Shown here: one piece after another, positions 41,949 to 50,608 of the stretch
How positions within the stretch are numbered: the stretch's first letter is position 1
Layout: every line of letters begins with the position of its first letter
DNA from: Flavonifractor sp. AGMB03687
GTDB taxonomy: Bacteria > Bacillota > Clostridia > Oscillospirales > Oscillospiraceae
Length of the DNA: 64,000 bases
Assembly (NCBI RefSeq): GCF_017811815.1
Contig: NZ_JADKZI010000003.1
Location: 124,001-188,000 of the forward strand
Direction: 5' to 3'
The notes under the pieces: generated by a model
The model's input: only the letters and a program-made list of their open reading frames with translations
Databases searched by the model: none
What the model was told of the DNA's origin: nothing
Program-made: the position numbers and the translations under genes

Positions 41949-44900
41949 ATGGCGGAATGTAAGTTCAACAAGGTCCTGGTTGCAAACCGGGGCGAGATTG
42001 CCATCCGGGTATTCCGGGCCTGCTACGACCTGGGCCTGCACACGGTGGCCATGTACTCCAACGAGGATACCTTCGCTCTCTTCCGCACCAAGGCGGACGA
42101 GGCCTACCTCATCGGCGAGAACAAGTCCCCCCTGGGGGCCTACCTGGACATTCCCTCCATCATCGATCTAGCCAAGCGCCGCAACGTGGACGCCATCCAC
42201 CCCGGCTATGGCTTCCTGAGCGAGAACGCCGACTTTGCCAAGGCCTGCGAGGACGCGGGCATCACTTTCATCGGCCCCTCCTCCACCATTCTGGGCCAGA
42301 TGGGTGACAAGCTGACGGCCAAAGCCATCGCCAAGGCCTGCAACGTGCCCACCATCCCCGGCTCCTCTGAGCCTCTGAAGGACGGCGAAGAGGCTCTGGA
42401 GAAGGCTATCTCCTACGGCTTCCCCATCATTTTGAAGGCGGCCGGCGGCGGCGGCGGCCGCGGCATGCGCCGCTGCGACACCGCCGAGGAGGTCATTCCC
42501 GCCTTCAATCTGGTGAAGAGCGAGGCCAAGAAGGCCTTCGGCAACGAGGACATCTTCATTGAGAAGTACCTGGTGGAGCCCAAGCACATCGAGGTACAGA
42601 TCCTGGGCGACAAGCACGGCAACGTGGTCCACCTGGGCGAGCGTGACTGCTCCCTCCAGCGCCGCTACCAGAAGGTGGTGGAGTTCGCCCCCGCCTTCAG
42701 CGTGCCCGAGGCCACCCGCCAGAAGCTGTACGAGGACGCCGTCAAGGTCGCCAAGCACGTGGGCTACGTGTCCGCAGGTACCGTGGAGTTCCTGGTGGAC
42801 AAGGACGGCAACCACTACTTCATCGAGATGAACCCCCGCATCCAGGTGGAGCACACCGTCACCGAGATGGTCACCGGCATCGACCTGGTGCGGGCCCAGA
42901 TCCTCATCGCCGAGGGTCACCCCCTGTCCACTCCCGAGATCGGCATCCCCAGCCAGGACGCCGTCCACATGAACGGCTACGCCCTTCAGTGCCGGGTGAC
43001 CACCGAGGACCCGGCCAACAACTTCGCCCCCGACACCGGCAAGATCACTGCCTACCGTTCCGGCGGCGGCTTCGGCGTCCGTCTGGACGGCGGCAACGCC
43101 TACACCGGCGCTGAGATCTCCCCCTACTACGACTCTCTGCTGGTTAAGGTCACCTCCTGGGACAACACCTTTGAGGGCGTGTGCCGCAAGGCCATGCGCG
43201 CCATCAGCGAGGAGCACGTCCGCGGCGTCAAGACCAACATCCCCTTCGTCACCAACATTCTTGCCCACCCCACCTTCCGGGCCGGCAAGTGCCACACCAA
43301 GTTCATCGACGAGACCCCCGAGCTCTTCGACATCGACACCGGGCGGGACCGCGCCACCAAGGTGCTCAAGTATATCGCCCAGATCCAGGTGGACTCCCCC
43401 TCTGCCGAGCGGCAGCAGCTGGATATCCCCCGCTTCCCGCCCTACGAGAACACCCCGCCCAAGTGCACCGGCCTCAAGCAGCTGCTGGACACCAAGGGCC
43501 CCGAGGCGGTGCGGGACTGGGTACTGGATCAGAAGAAGCTGCTCATCACCGACACCACCATGCGGGACGCCCACCAGTCTCTGCTGTCCACCCGGGTGCG
43601 TACCCGCGACATGCTGAAGGCCTCCGAGGGCACCGCCGAGATCCTCAACGACTGCTTCTCCCTGGAGATGTGGGGCGGCGCCACCTTCGACGTGGCCTAC
43701 CGCTTCCTCCACGAGTCCCCCTGGGAGCGCCTGCGCCTGCTGCGTGAAAAGATCCCCAATATCCCCTTCCAGATGCTGCTGCGGGGCGCCAACGCCGTGG
43801 GCTACACCAACTACCCCGATAACCTGATCCGCGCCTTCATCAAGGAGGCCTGCATCGGCGGTATCGACGTGTTCCGTATCTTCGACTCCCTGAACTGGAT
43901 CCCCGGCATGGAAGTGGCCATGGACGAGGTGCTCAAGCAGGGCAAGCTGTGCGAGGCCACCATCTGCTACACCGGCGACATCCTGGATCCCAAGCGGGAC
44001 AAGTACACTCTGGAGTACTATGTCAACATGGCCAAGGAGTTGGAGAAGCGGGGCGCCCACCTGCTGTGCATCAAGGACATGTCCGGCCTGCTGAAGCCCT
44101 ACGCCGCCAAGAAGCTGGTGTCCACCCTGAAGCAGGAGATCGGCATCCCCATCCACCTGCACACCCACGACACCTCCGGCAACCAGGTGGCCGCCTATCT
44201 GATGGCCGCCGAGGCCGGCGTGGACATTGTGGACTGCGCCATCGACTCCATGTCCTCCATGACCAGCCAGCCCTCCATGAACGCGGTGGTCACCGCCCTG
44301 CAGGGTCAGGAGCGGGATACCGGCCTGGATCCCGAGAAGCTGCAGAAGCTGTCCGACTACTGGGCCGACGTGCGCCTGCGCTACAGCAAGTTTGAGGCGG
44401 GCATCAAGAACCCCTCCACCGACATCTACCGCTACGAGATGCCTGGCGGCCAGTACACCAACCTGAAGAGCCAGGTGGAGAGCATCGGCCTGGGCCACCA
44501 GTTCGAGGCGGTCAAGGAGATGTACAAGACCGTCAACCACATGCTGGGCGACATCGTAAAGGTGACCCCCTCCTCCAAGATGGTGGGCGATCTGGCCATC
44601 TTCATGGTGCAGAACAACCTCACTCCCGAGAACATCTTGGAGCGGGGCGAGGCCCTCACCTTCCCCGACTCCGTAGTCAGCTACTTCAAGGGCATGATGG
44701 GCCAGCCCGCCTGGGGCTTCCCCGAGGACCTGCAGAAGGTGGTCCTCAAGGGCGAGGAGCCCATCACCTGCCGTCCCGGCGAGCTGCTGGAGCCCATCGA
44801 CTTTGAGAAGGCCCGGGAGGAGGTCCGCAAGTTCTATCCCGACGCCTCCGACCACAACGTCATCTCCTGGTGCCTCTATCCCAAGGTGGTGGAGGACTTC

Positions 44901-45377
44901 TACCGCCACCGTCAGGAGTACGGCTATGTCATGCGCATGGGCAGCCATGTGTTCTTCAACGGCATGGCCCTGGGCGAGACCAACAAGATCAACATCGAGG
45001 ACGGCAAGACCCTGGTCATCAAGTACGTGGGTCTGGGCGACCTGAACGAGGACGGCACCCGCAATGTGCAGTTCGAGCTCAACGGCATGCGCCGCGAGGT
45101 GGCCGTGCCTGACAAGAGCGCTACCGCTCAGGTCCGCAAGGTCAATCTGGCCGATCCCTCCGACAAGAGCCAGGTGGGCGCTTCCATCCCCGGCATGGTG
45201 TCCAAGGTGAACGTGAAGCCCGGCGACCAGGTGGAGGAGAACCAGGTCCTGGCCGTCATCGAGGCTATGAAGATGGAGACCTCCGTGGTAGCCCGCATGG
45301 CGGGCACCGTGGATCAGGTGCTCATCAAGGAAGGCGGCTCTGTCAAGGCCGGCGAGCTGCTCATCACCATCAAATAA
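41949..45377 (+). CDS. pyc: Pyruvate carboxylase
   Basis: A biotin enzyme of 1142 aa that carboxylates pyruvate to oxaloacetate using ATP and bicarbonate. It feeds the TCA branch and gluconeogenesis. The order is biotin carboxylase (about 1-460: KVLVANRGEIAIRVFRA; GFLSENADFA; FIEMNPRIQVEHTVTE), carboxyltransferase (about 530-850: TDTTMRDAHQSLLSTRVRT; IKDMSGLLKP; HLHTHDTSGN), a tetramerisation region, and a C-terminal biotinyl domain with the biotin lysine at 1108 (EAMKMETS). Full length and uninterrupted. It is strongly expressed by appearance: a good promoter and codon use rich in C-ending codons. Confidence 0.97.
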   Translation: MAECKFNKVLVANRGEIAIRVFRACYDLGLHTVAMYSNEDTFALFRTKADEAYLIGENKSPLGAYLDIPSIIDLAKRRNVDAIHPGYGFLSENADFAKACEDAGITFIGPSSTILGQMGDKLTAKAIAKACNVPTIPGSSEPLKDGEEALEKAISYGFPIILKAAGGGGGRGMRRCDTAEEVIPAFNLVKSEAKKAFGNEDIFIEKYLVEPKHIEVQILGDKHGNVVHLGERDCSLQRRYQKVVEFAPAFSVPEATRQKLYEDAVKVAKHVGYVSAGTVEFLVDKDGNHYFIEMNPRIQVEHTVTEMVTGIDLVRAQILIAEGHPLSTPEIGIPSQDAVHMNGYALQCRVTTEDPANNFAPDTGKITAYRSGGGFGVRLDGGNAYTGAEISPYYDSLLVKVTSWDNTFEGVCRKAMRAISEEHVRGVKTNIPFVTNILAHPTFRAGKCHTKFIDETPELFDIDTGRDRATKVLKYIAQIQVDSPSAERQQLDIPRFPPYENTPPKCTGLKQLLDTKGPEAVRDWVLDQKKLLITDTTMRDAHQSLLSTRVRTRDMLKASEGTAEILNDCFSLEMWGGATFDVAYRFLHESPWERLRLLREKIPNIPFQMLLRGANAVGYTNYPDNLIRAFIKEACIGGIDVFRIFDSLNWIPGMEVAMDEVLKQGKLCEATICYTGDILDPKRDKYTLEYYVNMAKELEKRGAHLLCIKDMSGLLKPYAAKKLVSTLKQEIGIPIHLHTHDTSGNQVAAYLMAAEAGVDIVDCAIDSMSSMTSQPSMNAVVTALQGQERDTGLDPEKLQKLSDYWADVRLRYSKFEAGIKNPSTDIYRYEMPGGQYTNLKSQVESIGLGHQFEAVKEMYKTVNHMLGDIVKVTPSSKMVGDLAIFMVQNNLTPENILERGEALTFPDSVVSYFKGMMGQPAWGFPEDLQKVVLKGEEPITCRPGELLEPIDFEKAREEVRKFYPDASDHNVISWCLYPKVVEDFYRHRQEYGYVMRMGSHVFFNGMALGETNKINIEDGKTLVIKYVGLGDLNEDGTRNVQFELNGMRREVAVPDKSATAQVRKVNLADPSDKSQVGASIPGMVSKVNVKPGDQVEENQVLAVIEAMKMETSVVARMAGTVDQVLIKEGGSVKAGELLITIK

Positions 45378-45380
45378 TGC

Positions 45381-45414
45381 AAAGGGGGCCGGTCACAGGA
45401 CCGGCTCCCTTTTT
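45381..45414 (+). terminator. Terminator of pyc
   Basis: A 14-bp stem with one G-U pair (45381-45394 with 45399-45412, loop ACAG) is followed by a T run. Confidence 0.88.
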
Positions 45415-45443
45415 GATATCATTCACATCTGGAGGCTTATCCT

Positions 45444-46400
45444 ATGGAAACCATTCTCCACCTGCTTCCTCTCACTCCCGGCGAACAGGACCGTTTCCGC
45501 ACCGCCGCTCCCAACGAGGAACACCTCTTCCTCCCCACCAGTGACCGCCGTGGGGCGGCCGCCATCCCCCAGGACTGGCGGGAACGCACTACCATTCTCA
45601 TGGGCTTTGTCCCCCCGGAAGATTTAAAGACCTTTCCCAACCTGAAGTGGGTCCAGAGCTGGAACGCCGGCGTGGACCCCTACCTGGCCCCCGGCGTACT
45701 GCGGGAAGGGGTAGTCCTCACCTGCGCTGCCGGAGCCTACGGCCCCGCCGTGTCCGAGCATATGCTGGCCATGCTGCTGGCTATCTACAAGCGGCTGCCC
45801 GCCTACCAGGATCAGCAGAACTCCCACACCTGGACCGACCTGGGCCACGTCCGCTCCCTACGGGGAGAAACCGTGCTCGTGGGAGGCACCGGCGATATCA
45901 GCCGCCACTTTGCCCGGCTGTGCCGGGCATTGGGAGCCAAAACCATTATCGGCCTCCACCGCTCCGATGCTCCCGTGGAGGACTTTGACCAAACCTTTCC
46001 CCTGTCCGCCATCGACAGCCTGTTGCCCCAGGCCGATGTGGTGGCCCTGGCCCTCCCCCACAACGAGGATACCACCGGTCTGCTGGACCGCCGCCGCCTG
46101 CTGCTGATGAAGCCGGATGCCGTGCTGCTCAATGCCGGTCGGGGTTCCGCCATTGACTGCGCCGCCCTGGCGGAGGTGCTGAACCAGGGTCATCTGCTGG
46201 GGGCCGGACTGGACGTCACCAATCCGGAGCCCCTCCCCCCGGATCATCCCCTCTGGGACGCTCCCGGCGCCCTCATCACCCCCCATACCGCTGGGGGCTA
46301 CAACCACATGCAGGTCACCCTGGACCAGCTTCAGGCCCTGTTTCTGGACAACCTAAACCGCTATTTGTCGGGCCAGCCCCTCCGCAGCCGCATGCGATAA
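45444..46400 (+). CDS. D-isomer-specific 2-hydroxyacid dehydrogenase family protein
   Basis: A 318-aa NAD(P)-dependent oxidoreductase. The nucleotide-binding loop is GGTGDIS, a variant of the usual GxGxxG. The catalytic triad is visible: Arg in NAGRGSAID, Glu in NPEPLPPDHPLW, and His in ITPHTAGG. It reduces 2-keto acids or oxidises D-2-hydroxyacids; the N-terminal substrate domain is too divergent to name the substrate. An ATG with an upstream GGAGG marks the start. It follows pyc but beyond a terminator. Confidence 0.87.
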   Translation: METILHLLPLTPGEQDRFRTAAPNEEHLFLPTSDRRGAAAIPQDWRERTTILMGFVPPEDLKTFPNLKWVQSWNAGVDPYLAPGVLREGVVLTCAAGAYGPAVSEHMLAMLLAIYKRLPAYQDQQNSHTWTDLGHVRSLRGETVLVGGTGDISRHFARLCRALGAKTIIGLHRSDAPVEDFDQTFPLSAIDSLLPQADVVALALPHNEDTTGLLDRRRLLLMKPDAVLLNAGRGSAIDCAALAEVLNQGHLLGAGLDVTNPEPLPPDHPLWDAPGALITPHTAGGYNHMQVTLDQLQALFLDNLNRYLSGQPLRSRMR

Positions 46401-46408
46401 AGGCTCTG

Positions 46409-46458
46409 TTGACATACCTCGAGTTTCTAGGTATAATGTACCTAGAAACTCGAGGTAT
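46409..46458 (+). promoter_or_regulatory. padR promoter overlapped by a 45-bp perfect palindrome (operator)
   Basis: A consensus promoter, TTGACA (46409-46414), 17 bases, TATAAT (46432-46437), is overlaid by an inverted repeat: 46414-46433 and 46439-46458 are exact complements (20 of 20) around a five-base centre. The left arm fills the spacer and the right arm covers the start point. This is what an autorepressor operator looks like; the PadR protein encoded next is the likely ligand. Confidence 0.8.
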
Positions 46459-46487
46459 TGTTTTTTCACATGAAAGGAGGTTTCCCC

Positions 46488-46832
46488 ATGAAGGCGGATA
46501 AATCCCTGCTGTCCGGCAGCACCACTCTGTTGGTGCTCTCCCTCCTGTCCAACGAGGACAAGTACGGCTACCAGATGATCGCCGAACTGGAGGCCAAAAG
46601 CGACAACACCTTTTCCATGAAGGAGGGCACCCTCTACCCCATTCTTCACACCCTGGAGAAGGAGGGGGCTGTGCAGTCCTACGAGAAGGAGGCCCCCACC
46701 GGCCGTACCCGTAAGTATTACCACATCACCAAGAAGGGTCTTCGCCTGCTGGACGAGAAGAAGAAGGAGTGGACCACCTTCTCCCAGGCTGTCAACGCCG
46801 TGCTGGCCGGGTCCGCCCCGGCCATGGCCTGA
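46488..46832 (+). CDS. PadR-family transcriptional regulator
   Basis: A 114-aa PadR subfamily 2 protein. The winged HTH is clear (LLVLSLLSNEDKYGYQMIAE, MKEGTLYPILHTLEKEGAV, GRTRKYYHITKKGLRLL), followed by a short dimerisation helix. The ATG at 46488 follows AAAGGAGG. PadR proteins are usually repressors released by a ligand and often control adjacent membrane genes. Its stop overlaps the first HAAS-protein start by one base (TGATG), so the regulator is translated with the cassette it presumably controls. Confidence 0.92.
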   Translation: MKADKSLLSGSTTLLVLSLLSNEDKYGYQMIAELEAKSDNTFSMKEGTLYPILHTLEKEGAVQSYEKEAPTGRTRKYYHITKKGLRLLDEKKKEWTTFSQAVNAVLAGSAPAMA

Positions 46833-47713
46833 TGGACGCCCCAGACACCTCCCGGCCCGCCATCGAAGCGTTCTGCAAAGTGGTGTGCGGCTTTGTCCGC
46901 TTCTGGCCGGACCACGCAGCCATCACCGCCGAGCTCACCGCCCACCTGGAGGACCATCGGGACGCCTTGCTGGACCTTCACCCCGATCTGACCCCGGAGG
47001 AAGCCGAGGAGGCAGCTGTCCAGGCCATGGGCGACCCAGAGGCGCTGGGCCGGGCCCTGAATGATAGCCACAGCCCTCGGTTTGGCTGGTTTCAGATTTT
47101 GTTTCGGGTATCGGTGCGGACCAGCCTGGTCCTTCTGCTGCTCTTCTGCTTCATGCCTATGGGCTTTGACGCCCTGGCCACATTACGGAACCCACCCCTT
47201 TACAACGACGGCACCAACGCCATTATAGAGGCCTACGACCAGACGGAAATACTGGCGGACTATCATCCGGAGGATGCCGTCTGCTATCTGGATCACTATA
47301 CTTTCACGGTGGAGCGGGTACTGGTCACCCCTCGTCCCCACACTTTCACCGGAGAACCCACCCTTTGGGTGAGCATCCTGCTAAAGGCTGTCAACCTGGA
47401 TCCCCGGCTGCGCCTACCCCGGGTCTACAACTGGCTGTGGACGGAAGATGACCTTGGCAACCGTTATCCCGGCATGTATCAGTACAAAACCGCACAAGTG
47501 CTTTACGATCTGTACCCGGAACAGGCCCCTACCCCTCAACTCTGTAACACCATGGGTGGCCCCTCTCTCATCACCCCATTCGTCACCTATTATGATTTAA
47601 ACGTTATGGATGTGGACCCGGACGCCACACGGCTCACCCTCCGTTTCGACCGGTATGGGAGTGCCCAGCTCTCCTTCCCCCTGTCCCTGAAAGGAGGCGT
47701 GGAAAATGGCTAA
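46832..47713 (+). CDS. HAAS-domain membrane protein, unit 1 of 3
   Basis: A 293-aa protein. Residues about 25-75 form a HAAS/DUF1700-like helical domain (ELTAHLEDHRDALLD; EEAAVQAMGDPEALGRALN), found in membrane proteins encoded next to PadR regulators. One transmembrane helix (about 93-113) leads to a predicted extracellular domain of about 175 aa with no family I recognise. The HAAS domain is thought to work in signalling with PadR partners, but its mechanism is not known. Its end overlaps the next gene by eight bases. Confidence 0.75.
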   Translation: MDAPDTSRPAIEAFCKVVCGFVRFWPDHAAITAELTAHLEDHRDALLDLHPDLTPEEAEEAAVQAMGDPEALGRALNDSHSPRFGWFQILFRVSVRTSLVLLLLFCFMPMGFDALATLRNPPLYNDGTNAIIEAYDQTEILADYHPEDAVCYLDHYTFTVERVLVTPRPHTFTGEPTLWVSILLKAVNLDPRLRLPRVYNWLWTEDDLGNRYPGMYQYKTAQVLYDLYPEQAPTPQLCNTMGGPSLITPFVTYYDLNVMDVDPDATRLTLRFDRYGSAQLSFPLSLKGGVENG

Positions 47714-48341
47714 AGGTCCTGCTACTCCCACCACCCGCCGTCAACGGCTGGCGGTGGATCTGCTGCTCTTTCTGGTGCTGCTGGCCCTGCTCGCCTTCCT
47801 CTTCCTGTCCAGTGAAAATCCCTATCTGACCGAAAAGCAGGCCCTGAAAGGCACACGGTCCGTCAGTCTCTACGGTCCCGGCAAAACCCTGGCCAGGGCT
47901 GAATACGACTCCCATATCGTCTATTTGCTCCGGGACGGCAACAGCTACGCCTTGTGCCGCCTGTCCCGCCCCGACCCGCTCTTCTGGTCCAATGGCTACC
48001 TGGAAGCCGTAATTAATGACCCGGACTACCCAATGATGCCTCTCATCAACGTCGATAGTCTGCTGGTCATCTGCAATGACCCGGAGATTGCCCAAGTGGA
48101 GCTGGTCTACTACATCTATGGCGGCGGCGAGGATGGCGGCTTTCACGTTCTGCGCCAGTCCGAGCCTCTGGTGGAAAACTGCTGGCTCTTTCCCTGCCAT
48201 GGAAGTGTGGCCACCGGCACCATTGACGATGACGGTTTTCTGCTCCGCGGCTACGATGCCAATGGGACCCTGATCCATGAGACCGCTGTCCCGGAGGTAT
48301 GGACCGATTTTTGGGATCTGACCATTCCCGAAGCGAGGTGA
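47706..48341 (+). CDS. Membrane-anchored partner protein, unit 1 of 3
   Basis: A 211-aa protein with a basic start, one transmembrane helix (about 15-35) and an extracellular domain. It is distantly related to the partners in units 2 and 3: compare ICNDPEIAQVELVYYIY here with ICTDPNVVRVEAQLISL in unit 3, and RGYDANGTLIHET with QGYDAAGNLVCSY. No known domain was recognised. It is translationally coupled to the HAAS protein before it. Confidence 0.7.
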   Translation: MAKGPATPTTRRQRLAVDLLLFLVLLALLAFLFLSSENPYLTEKQALKGTRSVSLYGPGKTLARAEYDSHIVYLLRDGNSYALCRLSRPDPLFWSNGYLEAVINDPDYPMMPLINVDSLLVICNDPEIAQVELVYYIYGGGEDGGFHVLRQSEPLVENCWLFPCHGSVATGTIDDDGFLLRGYDANGTLIHETAVPEVWTDFWDLTIPEAR

Positions 48342-48350
48342 TTCCATACC

Positions 48351-49109
48351 ATGCCATCCCATCCCTTCGTCGTTTTCTGCGATCAGGTGTGCAAATCCAT
48401 CCGCTGGCCACCTGCCCAGCGTCTGGCCCGGGAGGAGCTGACCGCCCACCTGGAGGACCATGCCGCCGCGCTGGAGGAACAGGGCGTCCCGCCTGAGGAG
48501 GCCGCCATTCAGGCCGTGGAGGCCATGGGTGACCCCAAGGAGATCGGCCAACAGCTGAACCGCTGCCACAGTCCGTTTATCCCAAGGCTGTCCCAATTCT
48601 TTGCCTATTGTGCCTGTGTCCTGTTCCTTTTCGGCTTTTGTATCGGTGTGCTCCATGGGACCGGATTGTTCCGGTATGATACCTTTTTGCTGCCCGCCTC
48701 CACCCTCCCCGGCTGGGACGATGGTGAACTGCTCTGTGAGGGAAGCGCTCAGGGCGGCGGCCATGTGGGTGGCTATGCCATCCAGGCAAAAGACGCCGCT
48801 CTGGTCAACCGCCCCAGCACCAAATACCGCCCCTCCAAACTGGAGATCCAGGCCGCTGTCACGGTCTCTCACTGGAAGCCCTGGCTGGACCACCTGACTA
48901 CCTCCATCCCTGCCGTCTGGACGGATCCTCATGGGGCCTCCGGTACCGTCTCCTGTGTTTCGGTGGACTCCACCATCCTGGCTCAAAACTGGATCCTGTG
49001 CCTGGAAGAGCCCACCCCCGGCTGCCGTTGGTTTACCATCACCCTGGGCAGGCCAGGCGACCAGTGTATGTTAGAGATCACCCTGGATGAGGAGGTGCCC
49101 CCAGCATGA
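48351..49109 (+). CDS. HAAS-domain membrane protein, unit 2 of 3
   Basis: A 252-aa protein with an N-terminal HAAS domain (REELTAHLEDHAAALEEQGV; IQAVEAMGDPKEIGQQLNRC), one transmembrane helix (about 84-104) and a C-terminal extracellular domain. That domain is closely similar to unit 3 (QGGGHVGGYAIQAKDAALV; WFTITLGRPGDQCMLEI). The ribosome-binding region GAGGTGATTC is shared with unit 3, so the duplication included the leader. Function unknown. Confidence 0.75.
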   Translation: MPSHPFVVFCDQVCKSIRWPPAQRLAREELTAHLEDHAAALEEQGVPPEEAAIQAVEAMGDPKEIGQQLNRCHSPFIPRLSQFFAYCACVLFLFGFCIGVLHGTGLFRYDTFLLPASTLPGWDDGELLCEGSAQGGGHVGGYAIQAKDAALVNRPSTKYRPSKLEIQAAVTVSHWKPWLDHLTTSIPAVWTDPHGASGTVSCVSVDSTILAQNWILCLEEPTPGCRWFTITLGRPGDQCMLEITLDEEVPPA

Positions 49110-49837
49110 AGCACTTTCGCTATTACGTCCTGCCCCGCCTCCTGCTGGCCCTCAGCATCGTCGCCGCTCTGCTCTGTCTCTTCTTTCTGTGGCTCTCACT
49201 GGATGCCCCGCTTCCCTCCCCAGCCGCCATCTGTGCCCGAATGGACAAGGAAAACTACAGCTCCGGCGGAGAGATCGTGGCCTCCGGTCCCATCGATATG
49301 ACCGAGGAAGGAATCATCATCAAAAGCGATTATACCGACCGGGACTGCTGGTGGTTCGTGCGCCGCAGCGGCAACCGGTTCCAGCTCCATCTCCTGGAGC
49401 GGATAGCCGGCTTCCTGTGGCGGCCATTGGACAGCCACGTTAACGAGCCTTATTATCAGCTCTCCTCCCAGGAGCAACCCATTGGATACACTTTTGACAT
49501 TGTCCAAATGACCGCCGTCAACGTGCCGACAGGCATGGACGCCTCTAAGGTCATCCCAATCCTGTTCTGCGTCGACCCCTCCGTGGTGCGGGTGGAAGCT
49601 CAGCTTCTCTATCTGATGCCAAATGAGTGGGACGATCCTCAGGCCGCCATCGACAGCCGAGCCGTCTCTCCTGAATTCACGAAGGCAGGGGATGGAGTGT
49701 GGGTAGGTCCTTCTCCTTATGTTGTGGTCCCCTGGGCATACTCTTTCAACAGCGGCCATCTCGTTGCCTTCTGCCAGGGCTACGACGCCGCCGGCAATCT
49801 AGTCTGCTCCTACGATCCCACCGAACATCTGGAATGA
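49106..49837 (+). CDS. Membrane-anchored partner protein, unit 2 of 3
   Basis: A 243-aa bitopic protein: short cytosolic start (MKHFRYYVLPRL), one membrane helix (about 12-33), then an extracellular domain with conserved cysteines and motifs shared with unit 3 (DAPLPSPAAIC; CWWFVRRSGNRFQLHLLERI; VVRVEAQLLYL; DPQAAIDSRAVSP). The start overlaps the HAAS gene by four bases (ATGA). The fixed pairing suggests a complex with the HAAS protein. No known family was recognised. Confidence 0.7.
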   Translation: MKHFRYYVLPRLLLALSIVAALLCLFFLWLSLDAPLPSPAAICARMDKENYSSGGEIVASGPIDMTEEGIIIKSDYTDRDCWWFVRRSGNRFQLHLLERIAGFLWRPLDSHVNEPYYQLSSQEQPIGYTFDIVQMTAVNVPTGMDASKVIPILFCVDPSVVRVEAQLLYLMPNEWDDPQAAIDSRAVSPEFTKAGDGVWVGPSPYVVVPWAYSFNSGHLVAFCQGYDAAGNLVCSYDPTEHLE

Positions 49838-49849
49838 GGTGATTCTTCC

Positions 49850-50608
49850 TTGTGCCAGCCCTTTGAACAATTTTGCAATCAGGTGTGCTCTGTGATCCGC
49901 CAGCCCCTGGCCAAGCGCCTGGCCAGGGAGGAACTCACCGCCCACTTGGAGGACCACGCCGCCGCGCTGGAGGAGCAGGGCATCCCGCCTAAGGAGGCCT
50001 CCATCCAGGCTGTGGAGGCCATGGGTGACCCCTACCAGATCGGCCGTCAGCTGGACCGCTGCCACAGTTCCCTGTTTCCCGGTCTGACCGCTCTGTTCAC
50101 CGTGCTGGGGATCATGCTTCTTCTGGTCAGCACGGTAGCTAGCGGTCTGCACCACACCGGTCTCTTCGCCCATAGTTCTCTTCTCCCTCCTGTCTGTACC
50201 CTTCCTTTCCAGGAAAACGAAACTCTGGTGGTCTCCGGCTCAGTTTCCGGCGGCGGAACCATCGGCGGCTACAGAGTCGCCGCCAAAGACGCCGCTCTCG
50301 TCCGCACTCCGGATGATCCGGACGCCCCATCCCATCTGGAGCTTCAGGTCACCCTTTCCACTTCCCACTGGCAGCTGTGGCTGGACAACCTGGACCTGTA
50401 TGAGGTACCGGGTACCTGGATCGACTCTACCGGAGCCACCGGTACCGCCACCTGCTACTCCTGGCTGGATTCTCCTCTGACCGGCACAGGGTATCTTAAG
50501 ATCCAGGATCCCACCCCAGGTGCTCAGTGGTTCACCATTACATTGGGCCGTCCCGGCGACCAGATCATGCTCCGCATCGACCTGGAGGAGGAGGTGCCTG
50601 CGTCATGA
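49850..50608 (+). CDS. HAAS-domain membrane protein, unit 3 of 3
   Basis: A 252-aa paralogue of the unit 2 protein, of the same length. HAAS domain (AREELTAHLEDHAAALEEQG is shared word for word), membrane helix (about 85-106) and extracellular domain (SGGGTIGGYRVAAKDAALV; WFTITLGRPGDQIMLRI). The start is TTG, with GAGGTGATTC upstream as in unit 2. The HAAS part is far better conserved between units 2 and 3 than the outer domain, which suggests a common inner partner and diverging outer ligands. Confidence 0.75.
   Translation: MCQPFEQFCNQVCSVIRQPLAKRLAREELTAHLEDHAAALEEQGIPPKEASIQAVEAMGDPYQIGRQLDRCHSSLFPGLTALFTVLGIMLLLVSTVASGLHHTGLFAHSSLLPPVCTLPFQENETLVVSGSVSGGGTIGGYRVAAKDAALVRTPDDPDAPSHLELQVTLSTSHWQLWLDNLDLYEVPGTWIDSTGATGTATCYSWLDSPLTGTGYLKIQDPTPGAQWFTITLGRPGDQIMLRIDLEEEVPAS

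Noticed and set aside
42168-44948. 926-codon minus-strand frame over pyc
   Set aside because: Shadow of a gene with strong third-position C bias; no homology-like motifs.
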